Assembly: GCF_001540865.1 (NCBI RefSeq)
Contig: NC_033632.1
Location: 9,664,388-9,728,387, forward strand
Direction: 5' to 3'
Origin: Ananas comosus
Taxonomy: Eukaryota; Streptophyta; Magnoliopsida; Poales; Bromeliaceae
DNA length: 64,000 nucleotides
The number at the start of each line of letters is the position of its first letter. Position 1 is the stretch's first letter. Positions 22,967-34,500 of the stretch are shown piece by piece. A model generated the notes under the pieces. It saw nothing but the letters and a program-made list of their open reading frames with translations. It ran no database searches and was not told the DNA's origin. The position numbers were made by a program, and so were the translations under genes.

Positions 22967-24576
22967 TGTCACACTTGTTTTCTAAGTGTTCAACTCTAGT
23001 GTTCTTGGCTCTTTAATGTCACTCACTACCTTTATGTCAACATGTCACACTTATTTTCTAATTCACTAAGTTCTTGTTATTTTTTATGCATACATAGGGT
23101 TTATAGATTCTCACTTGTATTTCACATGCATTTGAACTCACAACATGCAATAAGAAGCTCACAATAACCTTACTATGCAATATGCTCAATACATACAAAT
23201 GCTCAAATATGGCACTTTAAATATAAAAGAAATTTTGAGGTCTTCGGTATGCACCACCCACCTTATATGGTTGCAAAGGTGCTACGGTGAATTTCTTAAA
23301 ATTTTTGAAGCCCTACTTTTTCGCCTGCGGCAAAACGAAGCCAAATTAGGCTTTTTCTCAATAACTTTATCTAGACCTTTCCGTAACATCGAACCGAGTT
23401 GCCCAACGTGTCGGGAATACCCCCAATTAGGTGTCTGCAAGGTCAATTTGTCTCGAAAATATTCGGAGGCAAAAGCCCCAAATTGGGTGCCCTAATGTTG
23501 CCATTTGCTAAATCTTAGATTTTGATCTCTAAAACAAGCAAAAGAGAGCTTGTTCGACATTTAGGAACTCGTTTCGATTGTTCTCTATACCTTTCGAACC
23601 AATTCTAGGGGATAAAACTCAACCCTAGGTTTTTTACCATGAGAGCACATGGAAAAACCTTATTTCCATGTGTTCTATAGCCTCCACTAGGTTTATATAC
23701 TCATTAGAAGATCAAAACCTAGTTTTCTACGGTATAAAACCAAACCCTAAACCTATTCTCACAAAAGACCTCACCTTAGCCATAAGCTCTCCAATGTCCA
23801 CCTTGTAGGAGAGGCCCCAAGCTTTCAAGAGCTCCAAATCCTCCAAGTTTTCCTTTCAAATCTCCCCCTCCACCACCTTGGGAGAAAGAGTTTTAGAGAG
23901 AGAAAAGGAGAAAATGGGGAGAGGGGTGTGTTGCCTGTGGAAGAGAAGGAGAGAGTGTGTTGGGGTTTTATTAAGATGCTACAATTGCATTTAGACCCTC
24001 CCCATTTCCATAATTGGAGTAATTTTTATTTTGCTGTCAGACCAAAAGTGTACCGGTACACGGGATTTTGTACCGATACATTTTCTGCGCAGAGGCAACC
24101 CGAGAGCAGCCTCCTCGGATTTTACCAAAGTGTACCGGTACACACCAGAGGTGTACCGGTACATTTCCGCGAAAACTCAAACCCGAGAGCAAACTCTTCT
24201 CGGTCTGTAGGACTGTACCGGTGACAACTCGATGGTTGTACCGGTACACTTTGCCCAGAATGCTGGTTTTGCGCAGTTTTCGATTCTATTTCGTGCCGGT
24301 CGATGCTAAAACCCTTTTAACTCTTTTAGAACTCTTTTTTAACCCTTCCAACATTATTGGAACGCTTAATGGAACATACCCAACTATTTCTTTCGCATTG
24401 TTCACTTTTAAATCACGCCGAGCAATGCTAAAACTTGCTTAACACTCTCGGGACTCGACTTTGACCCTTCCAATATTGTTGGAATGTCAACCGGACTTTG
24501 TCCATCCATTTCTCTCGGCACTTTAATCAATTTGGCTAAAATTCGATAATCGCTATCGAGGTTTCGATACGTTACA
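22967..24576 (-). repeat. Long gypsy LTR, copy C (left part removed by the CACTA element)
   Basis: The right edge GATACGTTACA ends at 24576. The region matches LTR copy A over 8500-9110 and copy B over 14290-14520. Its left part is absent: the copy starts directly at the CACTA terminus. It contains six copies of TGTACCGGTACA or one-base variants at 24049-24060, 24069-24080, 24131-24142, 24152-24163, 24214-24226 and 24237-24248. Short frames here are accidental. Confidence 0.65.
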
Positions 24577-24940
24577 TTATTTGGTTTAACACCAATAGAT
24601 CTATCGGCATGACCCAATCGCCTATCTGCACTGGACACGCCAAGCACTCGTCATGAACCTGGAACGACTGCTCTGGTGTATTCACCGACCAATAATTCTC
24701 GTTATGCGTGATCCCTATGTCTTGAGCTTTTGCAAATGATGCACCTATGAATGAATGCGATGCACCAGTGTTGAATAAAGCTCTAGCTCTAGTGTCTTTG
24801 ATCAAGATAATACCTGCCACGACGTCGTCGGGAACTGCGATCGGGTCCTCCACCTGAGTGGCAAAAACCCGCCCACCTCCGGCTGACGCGATGCAGAAGA
24901 GCGTCCAGCTGACATAGCCGGTGGTAACCTCGCAAGCTGT
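24577..24940 (-). pseudogene. Ty3/gypsy protease fragment
   Basis: On the minus strand the frame reads GRVFATQVEDPIAVPD, then DVVAGIILIKDTRARALF, then NTGASHSFIGASFA. That is the retroviral-type aspartic protease (RVP_2) block that follows gag in gypsy elements. The first active-site residue is Asn where the family has Asp (NTG for DTG). The frame ends exactly where LTR copy C begins (24576), so the remaining pol region is absent. Either LTR C inserted here or an internal deletion fused gag-protease to an LTR of the same orientation. Confidence 0.8.
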
Positions 24941-26153
24941 TTCGACTTTGAAAGGTGTTGAAGGACATGAAAAATCTACATTCGACTCCTCAACTATAGG
25001 CTATTTTGAAGTAGGTCTCTAATTATTATTATTTTTTCTCTGTATAGAACCCATTCAATTTTGATTATTTTGATTACAAATAAATTCAGTAAATAAAATC
25101 AAGTATTTTGCTAAAAATCAAAATGCTACATTAGCTACTAACTATTAACTAAATATACAACATTTTCAACTAAAAGTAATTAAAGCTGTTAAATTTGACA
25201 AAGTAGCTTTCTTGAATTTTCAAAAATTTTGTTCAACTAACTAAAATAATTTAAAAAAAGTTGAGGCAGTGCCAACATAAATAATGATAAACTTTATGTA
25301 TGGATTTTGAAATAGTCTGCACCCAAGGAGTTCTCGAACATTTGTTTACCTTTTACAGTGAGAGGTACTCTTTTCTTTGATTATTTTTCAATTTCTCAAG
25401 GGTAGTTCACAATTTCTTAAAAGTTTTTTGAGAGAAAGATAGTAAATTATTGGCTTCATTCAATTTTTTAGAAATAAACTCAGTTACAAATGCGAAGCAA
25501 TTTGGCTTCGAACTTGGATTTGAAGTGACGAATCCATAATATTAAAGAGGTGATCAAATATTATAAAATTTTTTAGTTAAATTTATTTCGAATGCCGGTT
25601 ATATGAGATTTTCAAATTTATAGAATTGTAGATGTCAATTACGAAATTTGAATGTCACAATTATATTGTAACATTTTAAAAATTTCTCAAGCAGATCATA
25701 TATTATTTAAACTAATGGCATTTTATAATTAAATAAAGTATTTTAGTTTGAAGAAATTTTGAAAGAAACTGAAAAAGAAATATCATAAAGATCTCTTATT
25801 TGGATAGTAAACTGAAGGGTACACGTGAAAATATAATTTAAAATTGATATCCAGAATAATTAAGGGATAGTAATAATATAGTGAGGGTAAAATTGAAGTT
25901 AGCTTTTCTTCTATACTAATTTGAATAGGACCAGAATGCTTTTAATAGCACGAAGTCTTTAGTATTTATAAATTTTCTGTTTTTGGATGAAGATTTATAA
26001 GGTTAGAATGATAATGGTCCCCTATGGTTTAGTTAGTAGTTGGTAAAATAGTATGATTTAAATCGTGAAATTTGTGAAAAGAGTACATTTAATGGTGAAA
26101 ATTTTGATAGTATCAAGTGTTTACTACTATTAATTAGAAGCATTAATTCTAGC
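24941..26153. other. AT-rich intergenic DNA with a SINE-like fragment
   Basis: No gene. The stretch 25424-25550 matches the SINE at 46890-47039 in the same orientation: it begins with a T run followed by GAGAGAAAGATAGTA, then AAATAAACTCAGTTACAAATG, then GGCTTCGAACTTGG. The rest is AT-rich with frequent stops in all frames. Confidence 0.6.
25424..25550 (-). repeat. Diverged tRNA-type SINE copy
   Basis: Same order of blocks as the better-preserved SINE at 46890-47039: T run at the left, GAGAGAAAGATAGTA, AAATAAACTCAGTTACAAATG and CTTCGAACTTGG. The last block is the inverse of a B-box. No clear target duplication was found. Confidence 0.5.
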
Positions 26154-26179
26154 CGAACTTTGCTAATTTTAAATTTTAA

Positions 26180-26183
26180 TAAC

Positions 26184-26215
<32 letters not shown>

Positions 26216-26233
26216 TAATAATAATAATAATAA
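26180..26233. repeat. (TAA)n microsatellite
   Basis: Eighteen or so nearly perfect TAA units with one AAA interruption. Confidence 0.9.
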
Positions 26234-27045
26234 ATGGACAAAAAAATTGACCATAAAAGGTTTAAATAGTGTGAAAACCTTACTACGTTTATTTTGTAGG
26301 TGTAGAAGCAGCATATTACACACCAGTTTACAAAGTACCGACTAGATCAACGGCTCCTTTTCGAACAGTGTCCTAGTGGTCAAATTACAAAATGCCACGT
26401 AATAAATAGTGGGTCCCACAGAGTGTGGACAACAGACGAGGAAAAAAGAAAGAAGGAAAGAAAGAAAGAAAGAAAGGAAAAGCTAAAGCAAATTAAAAAG
26501 CTAGCTATTTCCGTGTCAAAGCAGCAAACCACATTGTTCACGTGCATGGACGTGCGCTTAGTTTCCTTTGACTCGTTCTCCCGCGAGAACCGGCCAAATG
26601 AGGACGCAAAAGCAAAAGCGGATCATCAAATTAAAGAGACGTACAAGTACACAGTTGCTTGAGGGGAGGAAAAAAAAGAAAAAAGAAAAAAGAAAAAAGA
26701 AAAAAAGAGACAGAGAATAGAAGATGACTTTGAAACACTTCGGATCAGTTTTAATTAATTACATGCACTTATAAGATTATATCCCTATTTTTGTCTTTAT
26801 TATTCTTTGACTAAATTATTGACAATAAGCAACTGTGTACAACAAAAAAGAAAAAAAAAAAAAAAAAAAAAAAAACAAAGAATGCGAGTTTTGTCCTTAT
26901 CCCACATCCCAAAATTGGGAAATATCATCAACGAAAATGAAAAATATGGAACCAAATTATCTCCACAGAACAAAAGAATAATATGGCTATAAGATTTATA
27001 GAGAAAATTAAGAAGAGATGATTGATTATTGACGGCCCCCCTTGT
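26234..27045. other. Region downstream of the WRKY gene, low-complexity purine tracts
   Basis: It contains GAAA and AAAAAG repeats (26440-26482, 26668-26710) and a poly-A run at 26846-26875. A less AT-rich block, 26510-26610, carries CACGTG at 26540-26545 and TTTGACTC near 26567, so it looks like regulatory DNA, but I see no gene attached to it. The 3' untranslated region of the WRKY gene presumably lies within 26800-27045. Confidence 0.4.
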
Positions 27046-29611
27046 TTATGTCGCCGGGAAGTTGGAGTTTGTCGGCACGCCTCCGCCGCCGCTGCCGCTG
27101 CTGGTGCTATTATTATTATTATTATTATTGCTGTTATGATTGATAGCGTTATTATTATTAGCGTTATTATTGTTGCCTGTTTGATGGGCACCGCCGATGA
27201 TCGACGCGATGGCCGCGGCGAGAGCGGCGGTGAAGTTAGGATCCGCCGTTATGGCTGCCGTCGCTGCCGTGACCGTATCAGCAAGCGAGGCCGGGGGAGC
27301 CACCGCCGTGGGGACTGCGTCGCCCGACATGTGAAGGCCGGCCAATTTGGATTGGTTGTACAGCGCCTGCCCGATCACCTGAGGGATTGCCGCCCCGAAA
27401 GGCGCGGCCGGCCCCGCGGCAGCGCCGCTGGGGATCAACGGAACTCCGAATTGCGCCAGGGGCCGCTGCAGCTGGTGAAGCTGGTTGTTCGGGGTCTGGG
27501 TCAGGTCCAACGTGACGGTGGGGAACGGCGCCGACGCCGAGATCGTGGCCATGCTCGTCGAGCACGGCAGTATCGTCCGGGCGAGGAAGTTGGGGTTCAT
27601 CAGCCCAGCGGAGCTCGACATGGAACCCGAAAGCAGCATCGTCGCGGCTGCGGACGTGGTTGATGCCATCGCCATCGCCGCCGGCGGGAGCGGGTGGTTG
27701 TGGTTGCCCTCGTACGTTGTGATCAAGATCGACCGGTCCTCGGCGCACCTCTGAACCTGTTTTATTGATCACTAAATTAGCTTAGCTACTTGTATAATCT
27801 CAACTGCAGGAGGATTAGGTTGTGATCGAATATACATAATAAACATAAATATATATGTAATGGCGGAAGGATACATATATATATATATATAAATAGTAAT
27901 TAAATACCTGTTTACGGACGGGGCAGCCTGTAGCCATGGTGCATCGGTAATAAGCCCGAGGACAAGGGTTTCCTTTGGCCATTTTTTGCCCGTATTTTCT
28001 CCATTGACAACCATCAGTGATCTGTAAAACAATTAATTAATACGATCATTAACCATTAATCGTTGAGCTCGCGCAAGCGCACGCGCGCACACACACACGA
28101 AATTTAATTTAAATTTGCTTGCTTTCGCTTCCTCATTATATGTACCATGGGGGCTTCGGAGCGAGCGCGGACCGAGACGCGAGCTTTCCTCATGGTGGCT
28201 TCTTGGGCTTGTTGTTCCGGCCCCTTCGGTGGGGCCATCTTCGGGTTCTTGTTCGGGATCCAGCCGTCGTCGGGGCTGTCTTCCCTCGCGGCTCTTTCGT
28301 TGTCGATGGCGGCAACCTCCTTATTAGTAGTCGGCGACGTGGACCGGTCCAGACTGCCGCCTTCGGTCGAGGAGTTTGAGGCCTCATCGGTCGCGTGATC
28401 TGCCACGGCGGGACCCAAGTCCATGAACTGCCGCGGCACCATCGCTCCACTTTCCATCTTCTCATCCACAGCCTACACCAAATTGTGTTGTGTTGTGTTT
28501 TCATTAATCCAGGACACCCACCCGAAGATCACGAATTAAGATAGCTTGATATGGACAAATATGTGATCTTATATTTGATTGTTTAATAACGATAATAGCT
28601 AGGGGGCGGAGATAATTACCTCATGGGACGATTGGTTTCCGACATTTTTTTGGTTTCTTTGTTGAAGCAGTGTGAAGAGATGCATCTGAAGGGCATTGTA
28701 GTTGGAGGTCACTTGGTTCAGCATCCCCCTAAGTTTCTGGTTCTCTTCGTTCATCCGACCGAGCTCCGCCTGCATCGCCGCCAACTGCGAAGCAACAAGC
28801 GATCACGTTAAGCCCAATTTCCTCAGCCTAATTTAATTACCCACAATCAAATATTATCATCTAAACCGTCGATCGGATCAAGTTGATTAATTACGTACCT
28901 CGCTCTTTTCTTCTTTATCTTCCTCGTTCGGATAAATCCCGTCGTCCACCGTCGACTGGTCGCTCTTCGTGTTCGCCGTCAGAAGCTGCAGGCCAGTCTA
29001 AAATGCGTAGATATTCAATTAGCTAGAGAAATTAATTAGAACTGGATATACATACATACATACATGCCATCATCATCATGCACATTTTAGAGTCGGGACC
29101 AGTTGAAGGCACGAGCGAATTATTACTTTTTAATTTTATTACCATCACCTAACTAACCTGCTGAAAAAGTTAGGATTGATTGAGGATCAATCAGTTAAAA
29201 GTTTTATTTAATTGTAAAATAGTCTGTCATCCTTCACATAGATTGAGCCTCTTATTTTTGTATACCGTCAAAGGCAATGAATTCGATGGAGGGTGCAATT
29301 AATAAACAAGAGCTAGCTAGTATACTAACATTGATGGTGAGATCTTCCTTCTTGATGGCGAGGCCCGGCACCTTGAGACCGAGATCGGGCTCCGCCGCGG
29401 CGCCGCGGCTCGACTTCTTCTTCTCGTTGGAGAAGAAATCCATCTCCACGGATTTTGGGGGATCGAAGCTGCCGGTGTCCATGGAGTGCGGTCGGGAGTG
29501 GAAGAAGATCCGGCCGGGGTCTGCGGCGGTAAAGAATCCGAGAGAAGCTGAATTCGCGTTCGACGTGAGACCACCGCCACCGCCACCGCCACCGCCGCCG
29601 GGTTTGTCCAT
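27046..29611 (-). CDS. WRKY: Group IIb WRKY transcription factor (WRKY6/31/42 type), six exons
   Basis: This gene predicts a nuclear transcription factor of 565 residues that binds W-box (TTGAC) DNA. I infer six exons, all with GT/AG borders and all in phase 0: 29611-29330, 28997-28899, 28784-28620, 28472-28146, 28021-27908 and 27756-27046. Residues 128-170 form a heptad-like zipper ([19 protein letters not shown]) typical of group IIb. A basic stretch [15 protein letters not shown] precedes the WRKY domain. WRKYGQK is at 298-304 and the zinc finger is C318-x5-C324-x23-H348-x-H350. The intron between Gln329 and Val330 is the V-type intron of groups IIa and IIb. After the domain come VTLDLTQ, a short EAR-like motif, and an Ala-rich [15 protein letters not shown] block usual in the subgroup, then an Asn-rich tail. 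The length fits the subgroup. The start at 29611 gives MDKPGGGG; an open extension upstream is probably leader. No defect was seen. Confidence 0.93.
27106..27175 (-). repeat. AAT/AAC repeat encoding a poly-asparagine tail
   Basis: (ATT)n and GTT-rich sequence on the plus strand codes for runs of Asn near the C-terminus of the WRKY protein, broken by Ala, Ile, His and Ser. Such tails vary in length between alleles. Confidence 0.8.
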
Positions 29612-29940
29612 ATACTGTGTAGAGCTTCGAGAGAGAGAGAGAGAGAAAGCGAGAGAGAGGGTGGAGGGTAGGGGGTTGAGAGGGGAGGAGTTTCTGAAGT
29701 CTTTTGCCGGTGAGATGGGAAGGAGAATAAAAAGGGGGTTGGGGTTGGGGTTGGGGTTGGGGGGTGGAATGGGTGGGGACACGCAGACTGGGATTGGGAG
29801 GGAGCTCAGGATGAGGTCAGATGGTGCGTCAGTGGGGACAGCTGGTGAAATCCGGGAGCGTAGAGTGGTCGTATACGCGCCAACTGAGAGTCAGTGATCA
29901 GTTTATTAGGATGCAGAAAATGTATACATAAAGATATATA
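29612..29940 (-). promoter_or_regulatory. WRKY leader and core promoter region
   Basis: Upstream of the ATG lies a CT-rich tract on the coding strand (29627-29665), common in plant leaders, then the GGGGTT repeat. A TTTATATATC box on the minus strand at 29930-29939 could serve as TATA element, which would give a leader of about 300 nt. Its position is the only support. Confidence 0.4.
29733..29766 (+). repeat. (GGGGTT)n tract, potential G-quadruplex, in the WRKY leader
   Basis: Five consecutive runs of at least four G separated by TT on the plus strand, which is the template strand of the WRKY gene. The transcript would carry the C-rich complement. It lies about 120-155 nt upstream of the WRKY start codon. 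Confidence 0.85.
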
Positions 29941-31220
29941 AATGCAACCTGTACACTTAAAATATATTGATTATTAAATAGTTCAAATCAAAAAATTCTA
30001 TTTGTACACTCTAAAAAGATTAGATCTTGCACCCTTTTTTTTTTTTAGAATTCACAAAAAAATAAATATTTTTAGTAACAATAAAAAAATTAATGTGAAA
30101 ATAGAAAATTAATGACATTAGGATTGAGAGAGTGTAAAATATACAGCCTATTTTGTGATGTACTAATAGCATTATTTTTTTTTTATCTGGTAAAATTTAT
30201 CTATTCCTTGTATTTTTCTAATATCGCAGCTTTGTTCTTATTTGACCATGTTAGCTCCCGATATAAGAAAAAAAAATAACTATTTTTTTTTTATCATAAA
30301 TATGCTTATTTTTATTGACTTTATATTATTCTCTGATATTTGTTTTTTCTAGTACTAATTAAGGAACAGAAAGTTTAGTTTATGTGCAAGTTAATTAGGA
30401 CTAAAGTGTTAAATTTAAAACACAAGGACTAAGTTGCAACATGATGATAGCACAGGGACCATCCATGCATGCATTTAACCCTATTTATTTTAGTAAAAAT
30501 TTGCAGCTAGTAAAATTATATTTTTATATTAATCCTTTTTATTTTGTTAGAATTAGATTATCGCTTAAGTGCGTACAAAATACATAGGTTATATCTTTAA
30601 ATATAAAATAAACAGAGTAACAAATTAACTTTGTTAACATATTCTCGATCCCCTATATATTTAAAAGAAACAAATTAAGGCACCGTTTATGCATTATTCT
30701 TATATATATTGCTACTTTGAATTGGACTTTGTGTGCTATTTTGAAATTGACTTTTCGGTTAACAGGGAAATTAATCTAAACGCAAAAAAGAAAAAAAATA
30801 ATAATGTGAGAACTTCCATATATATTTTACAATCAAGAGTAAGACCTATTGATGTACATATAGTAGAATTAATTATTAAATTATATGGGGCTAAAAAGGT
30901 TCTGGTCTCAGTTGGTTATCTCGGGTTCGGGTCACATTTGTCAAAGTCCAAATTAAGAGATGTTATCATTCTCCTTGATTACACACAATAACTTGATTAC
31001 ACACCATATATATATATATACATATATGGGAATAAGAAATTTTTGAGAGTCTGAATGAATGAAGCGGGTAGCATGCTATTTTTTTCTCAAAAAAAAAAAA
31101 AAAAATTTCTGAGAGCTTTTGCAAAATAACCTACAGTTTAGGGGCCTCTGTGCATTTTTACCAAACTTTTAGTTAGGGGCGTTGGGAACATTTCCAAGAG
31201 GTTTCGGAGCACATAGAGAG
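29941..31220. other. AT-rich upstream region of the WRKY gene
   Basis: No gene. W-box cores occur at 30242-30247 (TTGACC), 30315-30320 (TTGACT) and 30747-30752 (TTGACT). T-rich and A-rich runs and a (TA)n tract at 31007-31026 are present. The stretch 31105-31200 looks like part of an interspersed repeat. Confidence 0.5.
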
Positions 31221-31224
31221 AGAG

Positions 31225-31560
31225 AGAGAGAGTCAAAGGATGCGGGGACCACCTCGCGGAATCCACCGCCTCCGATTGGCCCGTCGCGTTCCACGTGGGA
31301 GAAAACGTCAACCGCTTTGACTCGACCCCACACCGAACCGGAGCACCATTAGGGGGAGGGTGAGAGGTAAGCGGTGATGGGACCGGTCCTAACTGGGGAG
31401 GGGGCGGTGGGCCCCACTGATCGCGGGCGAGTCGCGGCGTTGACCAAGGACACGACCGCTTCCCCGGGCGCCACGTCGGCGTAGGGACCGCGGTGGGGCC
31501 CATGTTGGCCCGCCATCTGTGTTTCGATTGGTCTCTCTCTGCTTTCATTGGTACCTATGG
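31225..31560. promoter_or_regulatory. GC-rich block with G-box, CCAAT boxes and W-boxes
   Basis: A sharply GC-rich island in AT-rich DNA, 1.6-1.95 kb upstream of the WRKY start codon. It contains a perfect G-box CACGTG at 31292-31297, inverted CCAAT (ATTGG) at 31275-31279 and again near 31525 and 31546, and W-box cores at 31307-31311 (inverse), 31317-31322 and 31440-31445. The open frame across it has no domain and biased composition, so I do not call it coding. It may be a distal control region of the WRKY gene or a promoter left from a lost gene. Confidence 0.4.
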
Positions 31561-34500
31561 ACTGGATTTCAGTTACGAGTCCTACTCCGGCATAGGGATT
31601 AATTGTTACGTGTGGAAAAGGGCGTCGCAGCAGTAGTAGTAGTAGTAGTATGACTAGTGCATTAATGCAATCAAAATTGTATGAAGCTTAATTGAATACT
31701 TTCTAAATATTTTATGTCATTTTTAACCGTAAGCACGGACAATTTTATATATACAGCTTCCTATAAATATATTGAATAGCACGTATATTTCTATAAAATT
31801 TAACTTTTTAGATTTATATCTTTAAAAGTTCAGTGATTTTCATATTTACTCATCCAGTTTGTATTTTTTTTAACAAAAAATAAATAAAATGTTAATTTTT
31901 CATCATAAATATTTTTCTCCAACGTCCGAAATATTAGAATCGTGCAAAAATATCCTCTCAAAATAATTTCCCATCGTCATCCTTTCTTTTTCTGTAAAAA
32001 CTAATCTAATCTATCACTATTGCAATTTCTTCTCTACCTTTTCTCTCACTCTTTTTTTTTTTTTACCTATCTAATACTAATTCCAGACGCTCGACATGTG
32101 GGTGAAGATGGATGAATTGGGACGAACATATTCTAGTTATGGATTTAAAATTAGCACGAAGGAGAGAGGGGAAGAGGAAGAGGAAAAAAGTTCACATTGC
32201 TAGGATTTTGATCGAAATAGGATTTGATTGATAATATCATAGAGGAGAAAAAATCAATTTACCTCACTCACTAATTACCAAGGTTACGTATTTTACCTAT
32301 GGTTAATATATTTTTTTCACGGACACTAACAACAGGAGTATATTTGAAACCGTTAGGACTTTTTGAGGGATAAATTAATGTGAAAACTTGAAATTTATAT
32401 AGATATATCTGCTATTCGATAGGTTTACTGAGAGCTGTATGAAATTATCCCTTAATATTAATAGTATATTTAAATCATAGATCAATGCTATTAAATCATA
32501 TTTCCTGATTCATTTAGCATTATTTACTTAGTATTTTGATGGTAAAACGTGTATTTGAAACCTGACCACTATATATATAACGTTAAAAAAGTTATAAAAT
32601 TTAATTTCTATTCATCATAAGACGTAAATTATATATATTTAATCGTATGGATTGTCGATTCGAACGCTTCATTATCGAAAATGATGTGAAAGTATCAAAA
32701 AATAGTGCTTGGAATAGTATTTTAATTCGATGCTCAATTTATAAAAGGGACAGCTAATTATTTCTTTCAAATGTAAAACAGTATGAATGGTTATAGCGAA
32801 ACCATACCATTAAGTTAAAATTTTATCTAATATTTAAGCAGCAGGATTTGGACAAATGGCTTGACCCGTCCCTATGTGATGGCGAATTGCCAGTTTTTGC
32901 TTCACTACAAAAAGTCTAATAAGGTATAAAAAAGTGTTCAGATTGGGGAAAAAAAAAAAGGGTACAGATCTAAACAGTTCAATTTTATATAAATTTATTT
33001 TTCATGAAAATTTCAGTGAGAAAGAGTTTTATGCATTACAGATAAAATATCTGCTTCTACTTATAGTTTGATCAATGAAAACATAGTGAAAACTAAAAAG
33101 AGCCTCTTTCTCTTTCTCAGTTTCTCTTGCAATTTTCAGTTTCCCTTCTGATGTGAACCGAACCATAGGTTTACGAAACATTTTTATTTTCTTGCTGAGC
33201 TAATGAACAATAATCGCAAATTTTCTTCAATCAAAAATGCATTTTTTTAAAAAAAAAAAATTGAAAACTGATATCAACAACTCCAACTCTACGTGGAAAC
33301 AAACATCTCCTAACTCAAATTGGATTTGCTGCTTATGGGTCCTTTAGTTCTTCTAAATTTTCACACCAATGGAGCATTGAGTTATCGTAAGAGTTAGTTG
33401 ATGCAGCCTAAACCGTGCTTGAGATGAAAGAAGCACAAAGGCAGATGAGAAAAATAGAAGAATCTCTTCTAAATTAAAGATGATTGTTATTTCTGTAAAA
33501 TTGTCTTTACAAAACGCTAATCAGTTATTGTATAGACACACTCACCTAATCACAAAATATGAATTTAACCCAAGTCTAGGCCAAATCAACCATAAATATT
33601 ACAAAACTCTGGTCTAACTCGAAATAATAAATGAAACAAAATAACATTATCGAAATTAATTAAAGAAGGCCTAAAACTACAAATTCAAAGGTCAAGACAA
33701 TTGACTTTGGGTATCAAACTGAGCCAAAATGGTGATAGCGTGCGGTTCATCTCAAAAGGCTCTTTCCAAATTGGGGTTGCAGGCTAAAAAGACACCCGAG
33801 CTGAAAGTTATGGCCATTTCACCATACTCAGATCAGAACCGCATCAGCTAGGCCCTCAATTGGCTTTATTTCGACTGGATTTCATCCGATCCCACTTTTC
33901 TATGTATCCTAAGGCTAGACTGTCGGCATCACTAGTTTTCTGCAAAAGACCACCATCACTTGTATTTTATGTTGAATGTAGAGAAATATTTACCCTACAC
34001 ATGCTTGCGGACGTAGGCTTCACGGAAGAACCATATAAATCTCTTATACCATCTATTTTCTTCTTTGTTATACAATTTTTTTTCCTCAATGTCCGCATCC
34101 TTCGACCTTGATGTTCTAGAACCAATATATCGCAAAATATTAAAAATACCTAGTTAATTATTTGAGTCAATGCAACAACAATATTTAGCATGAGTTTAGG
34201 GGGTAAATTTCACCATTGTCCACTTAATTTTAAGCCTTCTGAACTTTAATTTTTTGTGAAGTAAAATAGAAAACTTTAGTTTCAGTTTTAACCAAGTCAC
34301 TCTATTGAACTCTATAAAATTTTTTATATAAAAAATTAATTAACTATGAAGTAATAGTAATTAAGTTAGCATCTTGTCTTTTAGAGTTTACATCACTACT
34401 TATTTATCTTTTGGAGGTGATACAATTGCTTCCTCAATTGTCAAATTACTTATGAGATAATAGTTGAATAATAATAATTTTCAGATGATATAATAGTTGC

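Noticed and set aside
27022..27754. Plus-strand open frames of 89-213 codons opposite the last WRKY exon
   Set aside because: Shadows of the GC-rich coding exon; no motif, while the minus strand carries the zinc finger and conserved subgroup blocks.
29733..29766. Interstitial telomere repeat
   Set aside because: Plant telomere repeats are TTTAGGG; the short GGGGTT tract is better seen as a local simple repeat.
29252..29782. Longer WRKY N-terminus starting at 29782
   Set aside because: The extension is Pro-Asn repeats from the GGGGTT tract and Ser-Leu from CT repeats; the start at 29611 matches the subgroup. Its downstream end also runs through the donor at 29330 into the intron.
31138..31548. 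Open frame of 136 codons in the GC-rich island
   Set aside because: Pro- and Arg-rich composition follows from GC content; no domain, and promoter motifs overlap it.
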